Assembly: GCF_001426405.1 (NCBI RefSeq)
Contig: NZ_LMEP01000002.1
Location: forward strand, 63,161-127,160
Length of the DNA: 64,000 nucleotides
DNA from: Streptomyces sp. Root1304
GTDB lineage: Bacteria; Actinomycetota; Actinomycetes; Streptomycetales; Streptomycetaceae
Direction of reading: 5' to 3'
Part shown: in pieces, positions 29,426 to 38,791 of the stretch
Position numbering within the stretch: the first letter of the stretch is position 1
Layout of the letters: each line of letters starts with the position of its first letter
Position numbers and translations under genes: made by a program
Notes under the pieces: generated by a model
What the model saw: only the letters and a program-made list of their open reading frames with translations
Database searches by the model: none
What the model was told of the DNA's origin: nothing

Positions 29426-32400
29426 TCACGACCCCAGGATCGTCGTCAGGAACTCGCCCGTCCACGCCAGCAGTTCGCGTCCCACCACCGGCTTCCCGCC
29501 GATCTTGCCCGAGGTCGGGCGCGGCACCAGGATCTGGTGGACCGCCGGCTTGATGACCGTGCGCGGGTACAGCCGCTTCAGGCGCAGCTCCTGCGACTCC
29601 CTCAACTCCACAGGGGCGAAGCGGATGTTGGGACCCTGGAGGACGATCTCGCCGACGCCGCACGCGCGGGCCAGCATCCGCAGGCCCGCCACCAGGAGCA
29701 GGTTCTCGACGGGCTCGGGCAGCTTGCCGTAACGGTCGGTGAGTTCCTCGCGTACGGCCCTGATGTCCTCCTCCGAGTTGGCCGAGGCGATCGAGCGGTA
29801 GGCCTGGAGCCGCAGCCGCTCGCCCGGCGCGTAGTCGTGCGGCATGTGGGCGTCGACCGGCAGCTCGATCTTCACCTCCAGCGGCGCCTCCTCCTCCGCG
29901 CCGCCCTCCATCTGCGCCCGGTAGTCCGCGACCGCCTCGCCGACCATCCGCACGTACAGGTCGAAGCCGACGCCCGCGATGTGACCGGACTGCTCGCCGC
30001 CGAGCAGGTTGCCCGCGCCGCGGATCTCCAGGTCCTTCATGGCCACGTACATGCCGGCGCCCATCTCGGTGTGCTGGGCGATCGTCGCGAGCCGCTCGTG
30101 CGCGGTCTCCGTCAGCGGCTTCTCCGGCGGGTACAGGAAGTACGCGTACCCCCGCTCGCGGCCGCGGCCGACACGGCCGCGCAGCTGGTGGAGCTGCGAG
30201 AGGCCGAAGTTGTCGCCGCGCTCGACGATCAGGGTGTTCGCGTTGGAGATGTCGATGCCGGACTCGACGATCGTCGTCGAGACGAGCACGTCGAACTTCT
30301 TCTCCCAGAAGTCGACGACGACCTGTTCGAGGGCGCTCTCGCTCATCTGGCCGTGCGCCGTCGCGATCCGCGCCTCGGGGACGATCTCGCGGAGCCGCGC
30401 CGCCGCCCGGTCGATCGAGTCGACCCGGTTGTGGATGTAGAAGACCTGGCCCTCGCGCAGGAGTTCGCGCCGGATCGCGGCGCCGATCTGCTTCTCCTCG
30501 TACGGTCCGACGAAGGTGAGGACCGGGTGCCGCTCCTCCGGCGGGGTGGTGATCGTCGACATCTCGCGGATGCCGGTGACGGCCATTTCGAGCGTACGGG
30601 GGATGGGGGTGGCCGACATGGTCAGCACGTCGACGTTGGCGCGGAGCTTCTTCAGCTGCTCCTTGTGCTCGACGCCGAAGCGCTGCTCCTCGTCGACGAC
30701 GACCAGGCCCAGGTCCTTGAACTTCGTCTCCGAGGAGAACAGCCGGTGGGTGCCGATGACGACGTCGACGGAGCCCTCGCGCAGCCCCTCCAGGGTCGCC
30801 TTCGACTCGGTGTCCGTCTGGAAGCGGGACAGGGCCCGCACCTTCACCGGGAACTGCGAGTACCGCTCGCTGAACGTGCCGAAGTGCTGCTGCACCAGCA
30901 GGGTCGTGGGCACGAGGACCGCGACCTGCTTGCCGTCCTGGACCGCCTTGAAGGCCGCCCGCACGGCGATCTCCGTCTTGCCGTAACCGACGTCGCCGCA
31001 GATCAGACGGTCCATGGGGACCGTCTTCTCCATGTCCTCCTTGACCTCCGCGATCGTCGACAGCTGGTCGGGGGTCTCCGCGTACGGGAAGGCGTCCTCC
31101 AGCTCCCGCTGCCACGGGGTGTCGGAGCCGAAGGCGTGGCCGGGGGCCGCCATCCGCGCCGAGTACAGCTTGATCAGGTCCGCCGCGATCTCCTTGACGG
31201 CCTTCTTCGCGCGCGCCTTCGTCTTCGTCCAGTCCGCGCCGCCGAGCCGGTGCAGGGTCGGCGCCTCGCCGCCCACGTACTTGGTGACCTGCTCCAGCTG
31301 GTCGGTCGGGATGTACAGCCGGTCGCCGGGCTGGCCGCGCTTCGCGGGGGCGTACTCGACGAGGAGGTACTCGCGGGTCGCGCCCTGCACGGTCCGCTGG
31401 ACCATCTCCACGTACCGGCCGACGCCGTGCTGCTCGTGCACGATGTAGTCGCCGACCTCCAGGGTCAGCGGGTCGATCGTCTTGCGGCGCTTGGCCGGCA
31501 TCCGCTGGCCGTCCTTGCCGGCCGCCTTCTGGCCGGACAGGTCGGTCTCGGTGAGCACGGCCAGCTTGAGCGCGTGGTCGACGAAGCCGTAGTCGATGGA
31601 GCCGGTCGACACGTGGACGACGGACGGCGAGATCTCCGCCAGGTCCGCGTCGAGTCGGGCGGCGATGCCCTCGCCGCCGAGGACCTCGACCGTACGGGAG
31701 GCGGGGCCGTGCGCCTCCGTCACGTAGACGGTGCGCCAGCCGTCGGCCAGCCAGCCCTTGGTGTCGGCGAGCGCGCGGGCGGTGTCGCCGCGGTACGACT
31801 CGGGGGCGTGCATGCCGAGGGTCAGGGTGTCCCCCGACACGATCTCGTCGGCCGCGAACGGCGACACCGACCACCAGGCGATGTCCAGTTCGCGGGCCCG
31901 GTCGCGGACGTCCGCGATCCCCCACAGGGAGGCCGCGCCGACGTCGATCGGGGCCTCGCCGCCGCCCGCCGTGGCCGCCCAGGACGCCTGCAGGAACTCC
32001 TGGCTGGTGGCGACGAGGTCGGCGGCGCGGGTCCTGACCCGCTCGGGGTCGCAGACCACCGCCATCGCGCCCTCGGGCAGCACGTCGAGCAGCAGCTCCA
32101 TGTCGTCGACGAGGACCGGCGCGAGGGATTCCATGCCCTCGACGGCGATCCCCTCGGCGATCTTGTTGAGGAGTTCGCCCAGCTCCGGGTGGGCCTCGGC
32201 GAGCGCCGCCGCCCGTTCCCGCACCTCGGGCGTCAGCAGCAGCTCACGGCAGGGCGGCGCCCACAGGCCGTGCTCGGCGACCTCCAGGGACCGCTGGTCG
32301 GCGACCTTGAAGTAGCGGATCTCCTCGATGTCGTCGCCCCAGAACTCGATCCGGAGCGGATGCTCCTCGGTCGGCGGGAAGACGTCCAGGATGCCGCCGC

Positions 32401-32956
32401 GGACGGCGAACTCGCCGCGCTTCTCCACCAGCTCCACGCGCGCGTACGCGGCGGCGGCGAGCCCTTCCACGATCTCGTTCAGGTCGGCCGTCTGCCCGCT
32501 CCTGAGAGCCACCGGCTCCAGGTCGCCCAGGCCCTTGACCTGCGGCTGGAGTACGGAGCGGATGGGCGCCACGACCACGCTGACGGGGCCGGCGGCCGGG
32601 TCGTCGTCGCGCGGGTGGGCGAGCCGGCGCAGGACGGCGAGCCGGCGGCCGACGGTGTCGGAGCGGGGCGAGAGCCGCTCGTGCGGCAGGGTCTCCCAGG
32701 AGGGGTACTCGACGACCCGGTCCGGGTCGAGCAGGGACCGCAGCGCGGCGGCCAGGTCCTCGGCCTCCCGCCCGGTCGCGGTCACCGCGAGCACCGGCCG
32801 CCCCGAGTCCCGGGCGAGCGCGGCGACGGCGAAGGGCCGTGCCGCCGCCGGCCCGACCAGGTCGACGTGCGGGCGGTTCCCGTCGGCGGCGGCCTTGACC
32901 GCCTCGGCGAGGGCCGCGTCCTTGACGACGACATCGAGCAGACCGTGCAGGCTCAT
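29426..32956 (-). CDS. mfd: Transcription-repair coupling factor Mfd
   Basis: A 1176 aa ATP-dependent translocase that removes stalled RNA polymerase and recruits UvrABC. Domains in order: UvrB-homology region (about 1-340), RNA-polymerase-interacting CarD-like/Tudor domain (EVGDYIVHEQHGVGRYV... about 490-560), the two-lobe helicase core with Walker A GDVGYGKTEIA, DEEQ box VVDEEQRFGVEHKE, motif III TMSATPIPRTL and motif VI QLRGRVGRG, and the C-terminal TRCF domain. The ATG at 32956 is preceded by GGATGGAAG. Full-length with all motifs intact. It sits alone between the SGNH gene and the ABC exporter, all leftward from 36494. Confidence 0.95.
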   Translation of the reverse strand: MSLHGLLDVVVKDAALAEAVKAAADGNRPHVDLVGPAAARPFAVAALARDSGRPVLAVTATGREAEDLAAALRSLLDPDRVVEYPSWETLPHERLSPRSDTVGRRLAVLRRLAHPRDDDPAAGPVSVVVAPIRSVLQPQVKGLGDLEPVALRSGQTADLNEIVEGLAAAAYARVELVEKRGEFAVRGGILDVFPPTEEHPLRIEFWGDDIEEIRYFKVADQRSLEVAEHGLWAPPCRELLLTPEVRERAAALAEAHPELGELLNKIAEGIAVEGMESLAPVLVDDMELLLDVLPEGAMAVVCDPERVRTRAADLVATSQEFLQASWAATAGGGEAPIDVGAASLWGIADVRDRARELDIAWWSVSPFAADEIVSGDTLTLGMHAPESYRGDTARALADTKGWLADGWRTVYVTEAHGPASRTVEVLGGEGIAARLDADLAEISPSVVHVSTGSIDYGFVDHALKLAVLTETDLSGQKAAGKDGQRMPAKRRKTIDPLTLEVGDYIVHEQHGVGRYVEMVQRTVQGATREYLLVEYAPAKRGQPGDRLYIPTDQLEQVTKYVGGEAPTLHRLGGADWTKTKARAKKAVKEIAADLIKLYSARMAAPGHAFGSDTPWQRELEDAFPYAETPDQLSTIAEVKEDMEKTVPMDRLICGDVGYGKTEIAVRAAFKAVQDGKQVAVLVPTTLLVQQHFGTFSERYSQFPVKVRALSRFQTDTESKATLEGLREGSVDVVIGTHRLFSSETKFKDLGLVVVDEEQRFGVEHKEQLKKLRANVDVLTMSATPIPRTLEMAVTGIREMSTITTPPEERHPVLTFVGPYEEKQIGAAIRRELLREGQVFYIHNRVDSIDRAAARLREIVPEARIATAHGQMSESALEQVVVDFWEKKFDVLVSTTIVESGIDISNANTLIVERGDNFGLSQLHQLRGRVGRGRERGYAYFLYPPEKPLTETAHERLATIAQHTEMGAGMYVAMKDLEIRGAGNLLGGEQSGHIAGVGFDLYVRMVGEAVADYRAQMEGGAEEEAPLEVKIELPVDAHMPHDYAPGERLRLQAYRSIASANSEEDIRAVREELTDRYGKLPEPVENLLLVAGLRMLARACGVGEIVLQGPNIRFAPVELRESQELRLKRLYPRTVIKPAVHQILVPRPTSGKIGGKPVVGRELLAWTGEFLTTILGS

Positions 32957-33135
32957 GGAGCTTCCATCCCGGGTTCGGACGACGGGGGCGGGCAACGCGA
33001 ACAGCCCGACACGTCGAACGGGCCGGGGAGTCCAGCGTACGACGCACCGTGGACACCCGCTCCCGAAGCGCGACCGCACCCCCCGTGCGGCGCACAGGGG
33101 GTGCGGGTCGCGGATAGCGGCCTCCGTCAGAACGG

Positions 33136-35709
33136 CTAGTCGCTCGCGATGGCGTTCAGGATGTTCATCCGGCCCGCCCGGAACGCCGGGACCAGGGCGG
33201 CGAAGAGGCCCACGAAGGCCGAGCCGACGAAGACCGTCAGGATCGTCGACCAGGGGATCTCCAGGACGCCGAGGCCTTCGAGCGCGAGCAGCTTCTGCGC
33301 GGACGTGCCCCAGCCCATGCCCAGGCCGAGGCCGAGCAGCGCACCGAAGAGGGCGATGACCACCGACTCCAGGCGGATCATGCGGCGCAGCTGGCGGCGG
33401 GAGAGGCCGATGGCCCGCATGAGGCCGATCTCGCGGGTCCGCTCGACCACCGAGAGCGCCAGGGTGTTCACGACGCCGAGGACGGCGACGACGATCGCGA
33501 GGGCGAGGAGCCCGTACACGATGTTGAGCAGCTGGCCGACCTGGTCCTGGAGCTGCTTCTTGTAGTCGGCCTGGTTGCTGACCTTGTACTGCGGGTACGG
33601 CGCGAGCGCGTCCTTGAGGGCCTGGTAGGCCTGGGTCTCCTGGCCGTCCTTCGCGCTGGCGAGGATCAGCAGGCTCTGCGGCATCCGCTCGGCGGGGACG
33701 TGCTCGGCGAGGGTGGAGACGTTGATGTACATCGCCCCCTTGTCGACCTGGCCGGTGTCCGCGGTGATCGCCGCGACCTTCAGCTTCGCCTTGTCGCCGC
33801 CCTTGAAGGCGATCGTCAGCACGTCGCCGACCTTGACCGCGTGCGCGGTGGCGTAGTCGCTGCCGACGGACATGGCGCCCTTGCCGTACGCGTCGGTGAG
33901 GGTGCCGGCCGTGGTCTCGCGGCGCAGGTCCTTCACGTACGACGGTTCGGTGGCGGCCAGGTCGGCGGTGGTGGTCCTCCCGCGCGGGTCGGTGACGGTG
34001 GCGTCGACCCACCGGTACTCGGTGACGTGGTCCAGGCCCGGCGCCTTGTCCAGCGCGGCGGCGGCCTGCGGGACGATCGGCTGCCCGGTGCCGGACTGCA
34101 CGATGAAGTCGGCGCCGACGGACCGGTCCAGTTCGTCGGTGGCCGAGGCGACCATCGAGGAGCCGACCACGGACAGGCCGGCGACGAGCGCGAGGCCGAT
34201 CATCAGGGCGGCGGCGGTGGCGCCGGTGCGGCGCGGGTTGCGGAGCGCGTTCCGCTCGGCCATCCGGCCGACCGGGCCGAAGATCCGCAGGACGACGACG
34301 CCCAGGGCGCGGACGACACCGCCCGCGAGGAGCGGGCCGACGACGACGAAGCCGAGCAGGGAGAGGACGACGCCGAGACCGAGCCAGAGGGAGCCGGGGC
34401 CGGCCTCGTCGGCGCGGGTCGCGGCGAACAGCGCGGCCGCTCCGGCGGCCGTGAGGACCAGGCCGATCGCGCCCCGCACCCGGCCCGCCCGGCCGTCGGC
34501 GGGGGTGCCCGCGTCGCGGAGGGCGGCCATCGGGGAGATCTTCCCGGCGCGGCGGGCCGGGATGTACGCGGCGAGGACGGTGACGACGATGCCGAGGGCG
34601 AGGCCGACGGTCGGGGTCGTCCACCTGACGGTGAGGTCGCGGGTGGAGAGTTCCATGCCGGCCGCGGACATGAGCTTCATGAGGCCGACGGCGAGTCCGA
34701 CGCCCGCGCCGACGCCGGCGACCGAGCCGAAGAGGCCGAGGAGCAGGGCTTCGACGAGGACGGAACGGTTCACCTGCTTGCGGCTGGAGCCGATCGCCCG
34801 CATGAGGCCGATCTCGCGGGTGCGCTGGGCGACCAGCATGGAGAAGGTGTTGACGATGAGGAAGATGCCGACGAGGAAGGCGACGAAGGCGAAGCCGAGC
34901 ATCGCGTACTTCATGACGTCGAGGAATCCGGCGACGTCCTCGCGGCCGGCGTCGGCGGCCTCGGCGGCGGTCTGCAGCTTGTAGCCGCCGCCGATCGCGG
35001 CGGCGATGTCGCGCTTCAGGACGTCGTCGCCGACACCGGGCTCGGCGTCGGCCGTGATCTGGGTGAACAGGCCTTCCTTTCCGAGGAGTTCGCGCTGCGC
35101 GGTGGCGGTGTCGAAGTAGACGACGGTGGCGCCCGGGTTGGTGACCTTGAACTCGACGATGCCGGAGATCTTCGCGGTGAAGTCACCGGTGACGGAGATC
35201 GTGCGCAGCGTGTCGCCGAGCTTCAGGCCGTGCTTCTCGGCGGTGGCGCCGTCGACGACGACCTCGGTGGGGCCGCGCGGCTCGTGGCCGGAGGCGATGT
35301 CCACCGAACGCAGCTCGTTGGGGCTCCAGTTGGCGGCGATGGTCGGGGCGCCGCTGGTGGGTCCGACGTTCTCGCTCCTGGCGTCGACGACGGTGACGCT
35401 GGTCGACACGACCGCGCCCTGCGCGGCCTGGACGCCGTCGACCTTCCGGACCTGCTCGACGAGCGAGGCGGGGAAGGTCTCGGGGCGGCCGGTCTGCGGG
35501 GTCTCGTCGTCGGTGGCGGCGCCCTTCGGGCTGACGGTGACGTCGGACGCCGTCGACGCGAAGAGCTTGTCGAACGTCGTGTTCATCGTGTCGGTGAAGA
35601 CCAGGGTCCCACTGACGAAGGCGACGGAGAGGAGGACGGCGACGGCGGAGAGCGCCATCCGGCCCTTGTGCGCGAAGAAGTTGCGCAGCGAGGTCTTCAG
35701 GACGCTCAT
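33136..35709 (-). CDS. ABC transporter permease (FtsX/MacB type, two FtsX domains)
   Basis: An 857 aa membrane protein. One N-terminal helix (MALSAVAVLLSVAFVSGTLVF) is followed by a large extracytoplasmic domain (about 50-260). FtsX domain 1 contains FAFVAFLVGIFLIVNTF...RTREIGLMRAIGSSRKQV. A central group of four helices follows, then a second extracytoplasmic domain and FtsX domain 2 (VVAVLGVVNTLALSVVERTREIGLMRAIGLSRRQLRR). The conserved REIGLMRAIG coupling motif occurs twice. Type VII-like transporters of this kind transmit mechanical force or export lipophilic compounds; the substrate is unknown. Its start overlaps the ATPase stop (ATGA at 35706). Confidence 0.92.
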   Translation of the reverse strand: MSVLKTSLRNFFAHKGRMALSAVAVLLSVAFVSGTLVFTDTMNTTFDKLFASTASDVTVSPKGAATDDETPQTGRPETFPASLVEQVRKVDGVQAAQGAVVSTSVTVVDARSENVGPTSGAPTIAANWSPNELRSVDIASGHEPRGPTEVVVDGATAEKHGLKLGDTLRTISVTGDFTAKISGIVEFKVTNPGATVVYFDTATAQRELLGKEGLFTQITADAEPGVGDDVLKRDIAAAIGGGYKLQTAAEAADAGREDVAGFLDVMKYAMLGFAFVAFLVGIFLIVNTFSMLVAQRTREIGLMRAIGSSRKQVNRSVLVEALLLGLFGSVAGVGAGVGLAVGLMKLMSAAGMELSTRDLTVRWTTPTVGLALGIVVTVLAAYIPARRAGKISPMAALRDAGTPADGRAGRVRGAIGLVLTAAGAAALFAATRADEAGPGSLWLGLGVVLSLLGFVVVGPLLAGGVVRALGVVVLRIFGPVGRMAERNALRNPRRTGATAAALMIGLALVAGLSVVGSSMVASATDELDRSVGADFIVQSGTGQPIVPQAAAALDKAPGLDHVTEYRWVDATVTDPRGRTTTADLAATEPSYVKDLRRETTAGTLTDAYGKGAMSVGSDYATAHAVKVGDVLTIAFKGGDKAKLKVAAITADTGQVDKGAMYINVSTLAEHVPAERMPQSLLILASAKDGQETQAYQALKDALAPYPQYKVSNQADYKKQLQDQVGQLLNIVYGLLALAIVVAVLGVVNTLALSVVERTREIGLMRAIGLSRRQLRRMIRLESVVIALFGALLGLGLGMGWGTSAQKLLALEGLGVLEIPWSTILTVFVGSAFVGLFAALVPAFRAGRMNILNAIASD

Positions 35710-36494
35710 GAGGTCCGCCCGCGCGCGTCGAAGTCCTTCATCCGGTCGAGGACGGCGTCGGCGGTGGGCCGCAGCATCTCGTCCACGATCCGCCCGTCGG
35801 CGAGGTAGAGGACGCGGTCCGCGTAGGAGGCGGCGACCGGGTCGTGGGTGACCATGACGATCGTCTGGCCCAGCTCGTCCACGGACGTACGGAGGAAGCC
35901 GAGGACCTCGGCGCCGGCCCGGGAGTCGAGGTTTCCGGTCGGCTCGTCACCGAAGATGATCTCGGGCCGGGCGGCGAGCGCGCGGGCCACGGCGACGCGC
36001 TGCTGCTGACCGCCGGAGAGCTCGTTCGGCCGGTGCTTCAGCCGCTCGGAGAGGCCGACGGTGTCGACGACCCTGCGCAGCCACTCGGCGTCCGGCTTCC
36101 GCCCCGCGATGTCCATCGGGAGCGTGATGTTCTCGATCGCGCTCAGCGTGGGCAGCAGGTTGAACGCCTGGAAGATGAAGCCGATCCGGTCCCGGCGCAG
36201 CTGCGTCAGCTTCTTGTCCTTGAGGCCGGTGATCTCGGTCTCGTCGAGGAAGATCTCCCCGCTGGTGACGGTGTCGAGCCCGGCGAGGCAGTGCATCAGG
36301 GTCGACTTGCCGGAGCCCGAGGGCCCCATGATCGCGGTGAACCGACCGCGGTCGATGTCGACGTCGACGGAGTCCAGCGCGACGACCCGGGTCTCCCCGG
36401 AGCCGTACGCCTTGACGACCTGACGGGCCCGCGCGGCGACGGCCGTGCTCTCTCCAGTACCCCCGTGCCTGGGGATGGTCACAGCCGTGGTCAC
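35706..36494 (-). CDS. ABC transporter ATP-binding protein (LolD/MacB type)
   Basis: A 262 aa ATPase: Walker A GPSGSGKST, Q-loop FQAFNLLP, signature LSGGQQQRVAVARAL, Walker B IIFGDEPTGNLDS, and H-loop VTHD. The GTG at 36494 follows GGAGAG. The N-terminal 25 residues before the core are unstructured. It pairs with the downstream FtsX-type permease in a two-gene operon with a 4-base overlap. The leader contains a 27-bp AT-rich near-palindrome at 36526-36552. Confidence 0.93.
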   Translation of the reverse strand: MTTAVTIPRHGGTGESTAVAARARQVVKAYGSGETRVVALDSVDVDIDRGRFTAIMGPSGSGKSTLMHCLAGLDTVTSGEIFLDETEITGLKDKKLTQLRRDRIGFIFQAFNLLPTLSAIENITLPMDIAGRKPDAEWLRRVVDTVGLSERLKHRPNELSGGQQQRVAVARALAARPEIIFGDEPTGNLDSRAGAEVLGFLRTSVDELGQTIVMVTHDPVAASYADRVLYLADGRIVDEMLRPTADAVLDRMKDFDARGRTS

Positions 36495-36525
36495 GGTTCT
36501 CTCCTAGTGATGGCGTGCAGCAGGT

Positions 36526-36552
36526 GGCTTTGTAAGTTCAAGTTAAGAAGCC
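36526..36552. promoter_or_regulatory. AT-rich near-palindrome upstream of the ABC operon
   Basis: Outer arms GGCTT/AAGCC flank alternating TAAGTT and AAGTTAA blocks. 18 or more of 27 positions are symmetric, in a sharp low-GC island 32 bases before the ATPase start. Candidate operator or promoter core; regulator unknown. Confidence 0.45.
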
Positions 36553-36602
36553 GGTACGGCACTTCACCTCCTCCGACGGGACGAACGACCCCTGGCCCGT
36601 AT

Positions 36603-36632
36603 GGGGGAGATGCCCCTAGGGGTTCCTCCCCC
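36603..36632. promoter_or_regulatory. Nested palindrome upstream of MFS gene
   Basis: An inner perfect CCCCTAGGGG (36613-36622) sits inside outer arms GGGGGA/TCCCCC, each separated from it by 4 bases. It lies 60 bases before the MFS GTG. Candidate operator for the pump. Confidence 0.45.
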
Positions 36633-36691
36633 GGGGGTCGAGTGGGACCCTGACCCCGCACATTTAGGTGTACGAAGAAAGGAACGCCGCG

Positions 36692-38344
36692 GTGACGGAG
36701 CCGTACGTGAAGGGGGTCGCGACGGCGGGCCGCGACGCCCCGCCCGCCCGCCGCGGACCCGTAGTGGCCGCCCTGATGCTCGGCATGGGGCTCGCCGCCA
36801 TCGACGGCACGATCGTCTCCACCGCCGTCCCCCAGATCGTCGGTGACCTCGGCGGACTCTCCGTCTTCTCCTGGCTGTTCTCCGGCTATCTGCTCGCCGT
36901 GACCGTGACCCTCCCCGTGTACGGGAAGCTCAGCGACACCTGCGGCCGCAAGCCGGTCCTCATCACCGGCGTCGTCCTCTTCCTCATCGGCTCCCTGCTC
37001 TGCGCGGGCGCCTGGAACATGGCCTCGCTCATCGCCTTCCGCGTCGTCCAGGGCCTCGGGGGCGGTGCGCTCCAGGGCACGATCCAGACGATCGCCGCCG
37101 ACCTGTACCCGCTGAAGGAACGCCCCAAGATCCAGGCGAAGCTCTCCTCCGTGTGGGCCGCGTCCTCGGTGGCCGGCCCGGCCGCCGGCGGTCTCCTCGC
37201 GGGGTACGCCGACTGGCGCTGGATCTTCCTGATCAACCTGCCGGTCGGGCTCGTCGCCCTGTGGCTGATCGTCCGCAACCTGGTGGAGCCACCGCGCCCG
37301 GCCACGGACGGAACCGACGGCGCGCACGCGCGCGTGGCGGGGGCCGGCCGCTCACGCGCGCACGTGCCGGGGGCCGGCCGGCCGCACGCCGCCGCACGCG
37401 CGCGCGTGGCCCGGACCGGGGCCCCACGCGCGCGCGTACGCGTCGACTGGCCCGGCGCCCTCGCCGTCTTCGCCACCGGAGCCCTGCTGCTCACCGCGCT
37501 CGTCCAGGGCGGGGTCGCCTGGCCCTGGCTCTCCGCGCCGTCGCTCGGCCTGTTCGCCGGAGCCGCCGCCCTCGGCGCCGTCACCGTCGTCGTCGAACGG
37601 CGCGCCGCCGAACCGATCATCCCCGGCTGGGTCTGGTGCCGCCGCACGATAGCCGCGGTGAACCTCGCCCTCGGCGCCCTCGGCCTGCTCATGGTCGCCC
37701 CGACCGTGTTCCTGCCGACGTACGCCCAGTCCGTGCTGGGACTCGGGCCGATCGCCGCCGGGTTCGTGCTCTCGGTGATGACCCTGAGCTGGCCCATCAC
37801 CGCCGCGTTCTCCAACCGGGTCTACAGCCGGATCGGCTTCCGCCTCACCGCCGTCCTCGGCATCTCGATCGCGCTGCTCCTGCTGCTCGCGTTCCCGTTC
37901 CTGCCGTTCCCCGGGGAACCCTGGCAGCCCGCCCTCCTCATGCTGCTCCTCGGCGGAGCCCTGGGATTCTTCCAACTGCCGCTGATCGTCGGGGTCCAGT
38001 CCACCGTCCCCTACGGGGAGCGGGGCACGACCACCGCGTCGGTGCTCTTCTGCCGCCAGGTCGGCCAGAGCATAGGCGCGGCCGTCTTCGGCGCCGTCGC
38101 CAACGGCGTCCTCGCCTCCCGCCTCGGCGACAGCGGCGACCTGGACACCCTGGCCCGCGCCCTCGACGACCCGGGCTCCCTCACCGCCACGGCCATCGAC
38201 CAGCTGCGGCGCGCGGTCGACGCGGCCGTCGACCACGTCTTCGTCGGCGCGGCGGGCGCGGCCGCCCTCGCCCTCCTGGTCCTGCTGACCCTCGCACCCC
38301 GCCGCTTCCCGGTCCTCAAGGAGGCGGCGGGGGACGAGGACTGA
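36692..38344 (+). CDS. MFS drug/proton antiporter (DHA2, 14-helix type)
   Basis: A 550 aa efflux pump of the EmrB/QacA group. Helix 1 carries GMGLAAIDGTIVSTAVPQIV (motif D1-like), loop 2-3 GKLSDTCGRKPVL (motif A), and helix 5 WAASSVAGPAAGGLL (antiporter motif C). About 14 membrane segments can be counted. The GTG at 36692 follows AAAGGA. The cytoplasmic loop after helix 6 contains a 40-residue Ala/Arg/Gly insertion encoded by a GC-repeat (37318-37440) with paired GCGCGCGT and GCCGGGGGCCGGCC blocks. The exported compound is unknown; self-resistance or general multidrug efflux is plausible. Confidence 0.88.
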   Translation: MTEPYVKGVATAGRDAPPARRGPVVAALMLGMGLAAIDGTIVSTAVPQIVGDLGGLSVFSWLFSGYLLAVTVTLPVYGKLSDTCGRKPVLITGVVLFLIGSLLCAGAWNMASLIAFRVVQGLGGGALQGTIQTIAADLYPLKERPKIQAKLSSVWAASSVAGPAAGGLLAGYADWRWIFLINLPVGLVALWLIVRNLVEPPRPATDGTDGAHARVAGAGRSRAHVPGAGRPHAAARARVARTGAPRARVRVDWPGALAVFATGALLLTALVQGGVAWPWLSAPSLGLFAGAAALGAVTVVVERRAAEPIIPGWVWCRRTIAAVNLALGALGLLMVAPTVFLPTYAQSVLGLGPIAAGFVLSVMTLSWPITAAFSNRVYSRIGFRLTAVLGISIALLLLLAFPFLPFPGEPWQPALLMLLLGGALGFFQLPLIVGVQSTVPYGERGTTTASVLFCRQVGQSIGAAVFGAVANGVLASRLGDSGDLDTLARALDDPGSLTATAIDQLRRAVDAAVDHVFVGAAGAAALALLVLLTLAPRRFPVLKEAAGDED

Positions 38345-38347
38345 CCC

Positions 38348-38722
38348 CTACGCGGCTCCGCGCGGGATCGTCAGGCAGAAGGGGTGGCCCGCCGGGTCCA
38401 GGACGACCCGCCACAGGTCCGGGCGGGGCTGGCCGTCCGGGACGGTCGCGCCCCACTCCACGAGGCGGGCCGCGGCCTCGTCCAGGTCGTCGACGACGAA
38501 GTCGAGGTGCAGCTGCTGCGGGACCTCCTGCCCCGGCCAGGACGGGGGACGGTAGCCGTCGACGCGCTGGAATCCGAGGAACAGGCCGTCCGCTCCCCGC
38601 AGTCCGGCGAACTCGCCGTCGGACCCCTCGGCCGTCGGGAGCCCGGTCGCCCGCCGGTAGAAGTCGGCGAGGGCCATGGGGTCGGCGCAGTCGAGGGTGA
38701 CCGCCTTCAGCTTCATGATCAT
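38348..38722 (-). CDS. VOC family (glyoxalase/bleomycin-resistance fold) protein
   Basis: A 124 aa single-domain vicinal-oxygen-chelate protein: VTLDCADPMALADFYRRATGLP, then LFLGFQRVDGYRPPSWPGQEVPQQLHLDFVVDDLDEAAARLVEWGA and VVLDPAGHPFCL. This pattern (LDCADP...LDPAGHPFCL) is common in Streptomyces glyoxalase-like proteins of unknown substrate. The start is ATG 38722 or 38716. It is convergent with the MFS gene across 3 bases. Confidence 0.82.
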   Translation of the reverse strand: MIMKLKAVTLDCADPMALADFYRRATGLPTAEGSDGEFAGLRGADGLFLGFQRVDGYRPPSWPGQEVPQQLHLDFVVDDLDEAAARLVEWGATVPDGQPRPDLWRVVLDPAGHPFCLTIPRGAA

Positions 38723-38791
38723 GGTGGGGAGCCTAGGTCGTGTCGGGAAAGTGGCGCCGTCTGCCCCACGGCGGGCCCTGGGCGACCGGGC

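Noticed and set aside
29537..33139. 1200-aa open frame antisense to mfd
   Set aside because: Low-complexity shadow of mfd; all helicase motifs are on the minus strand.
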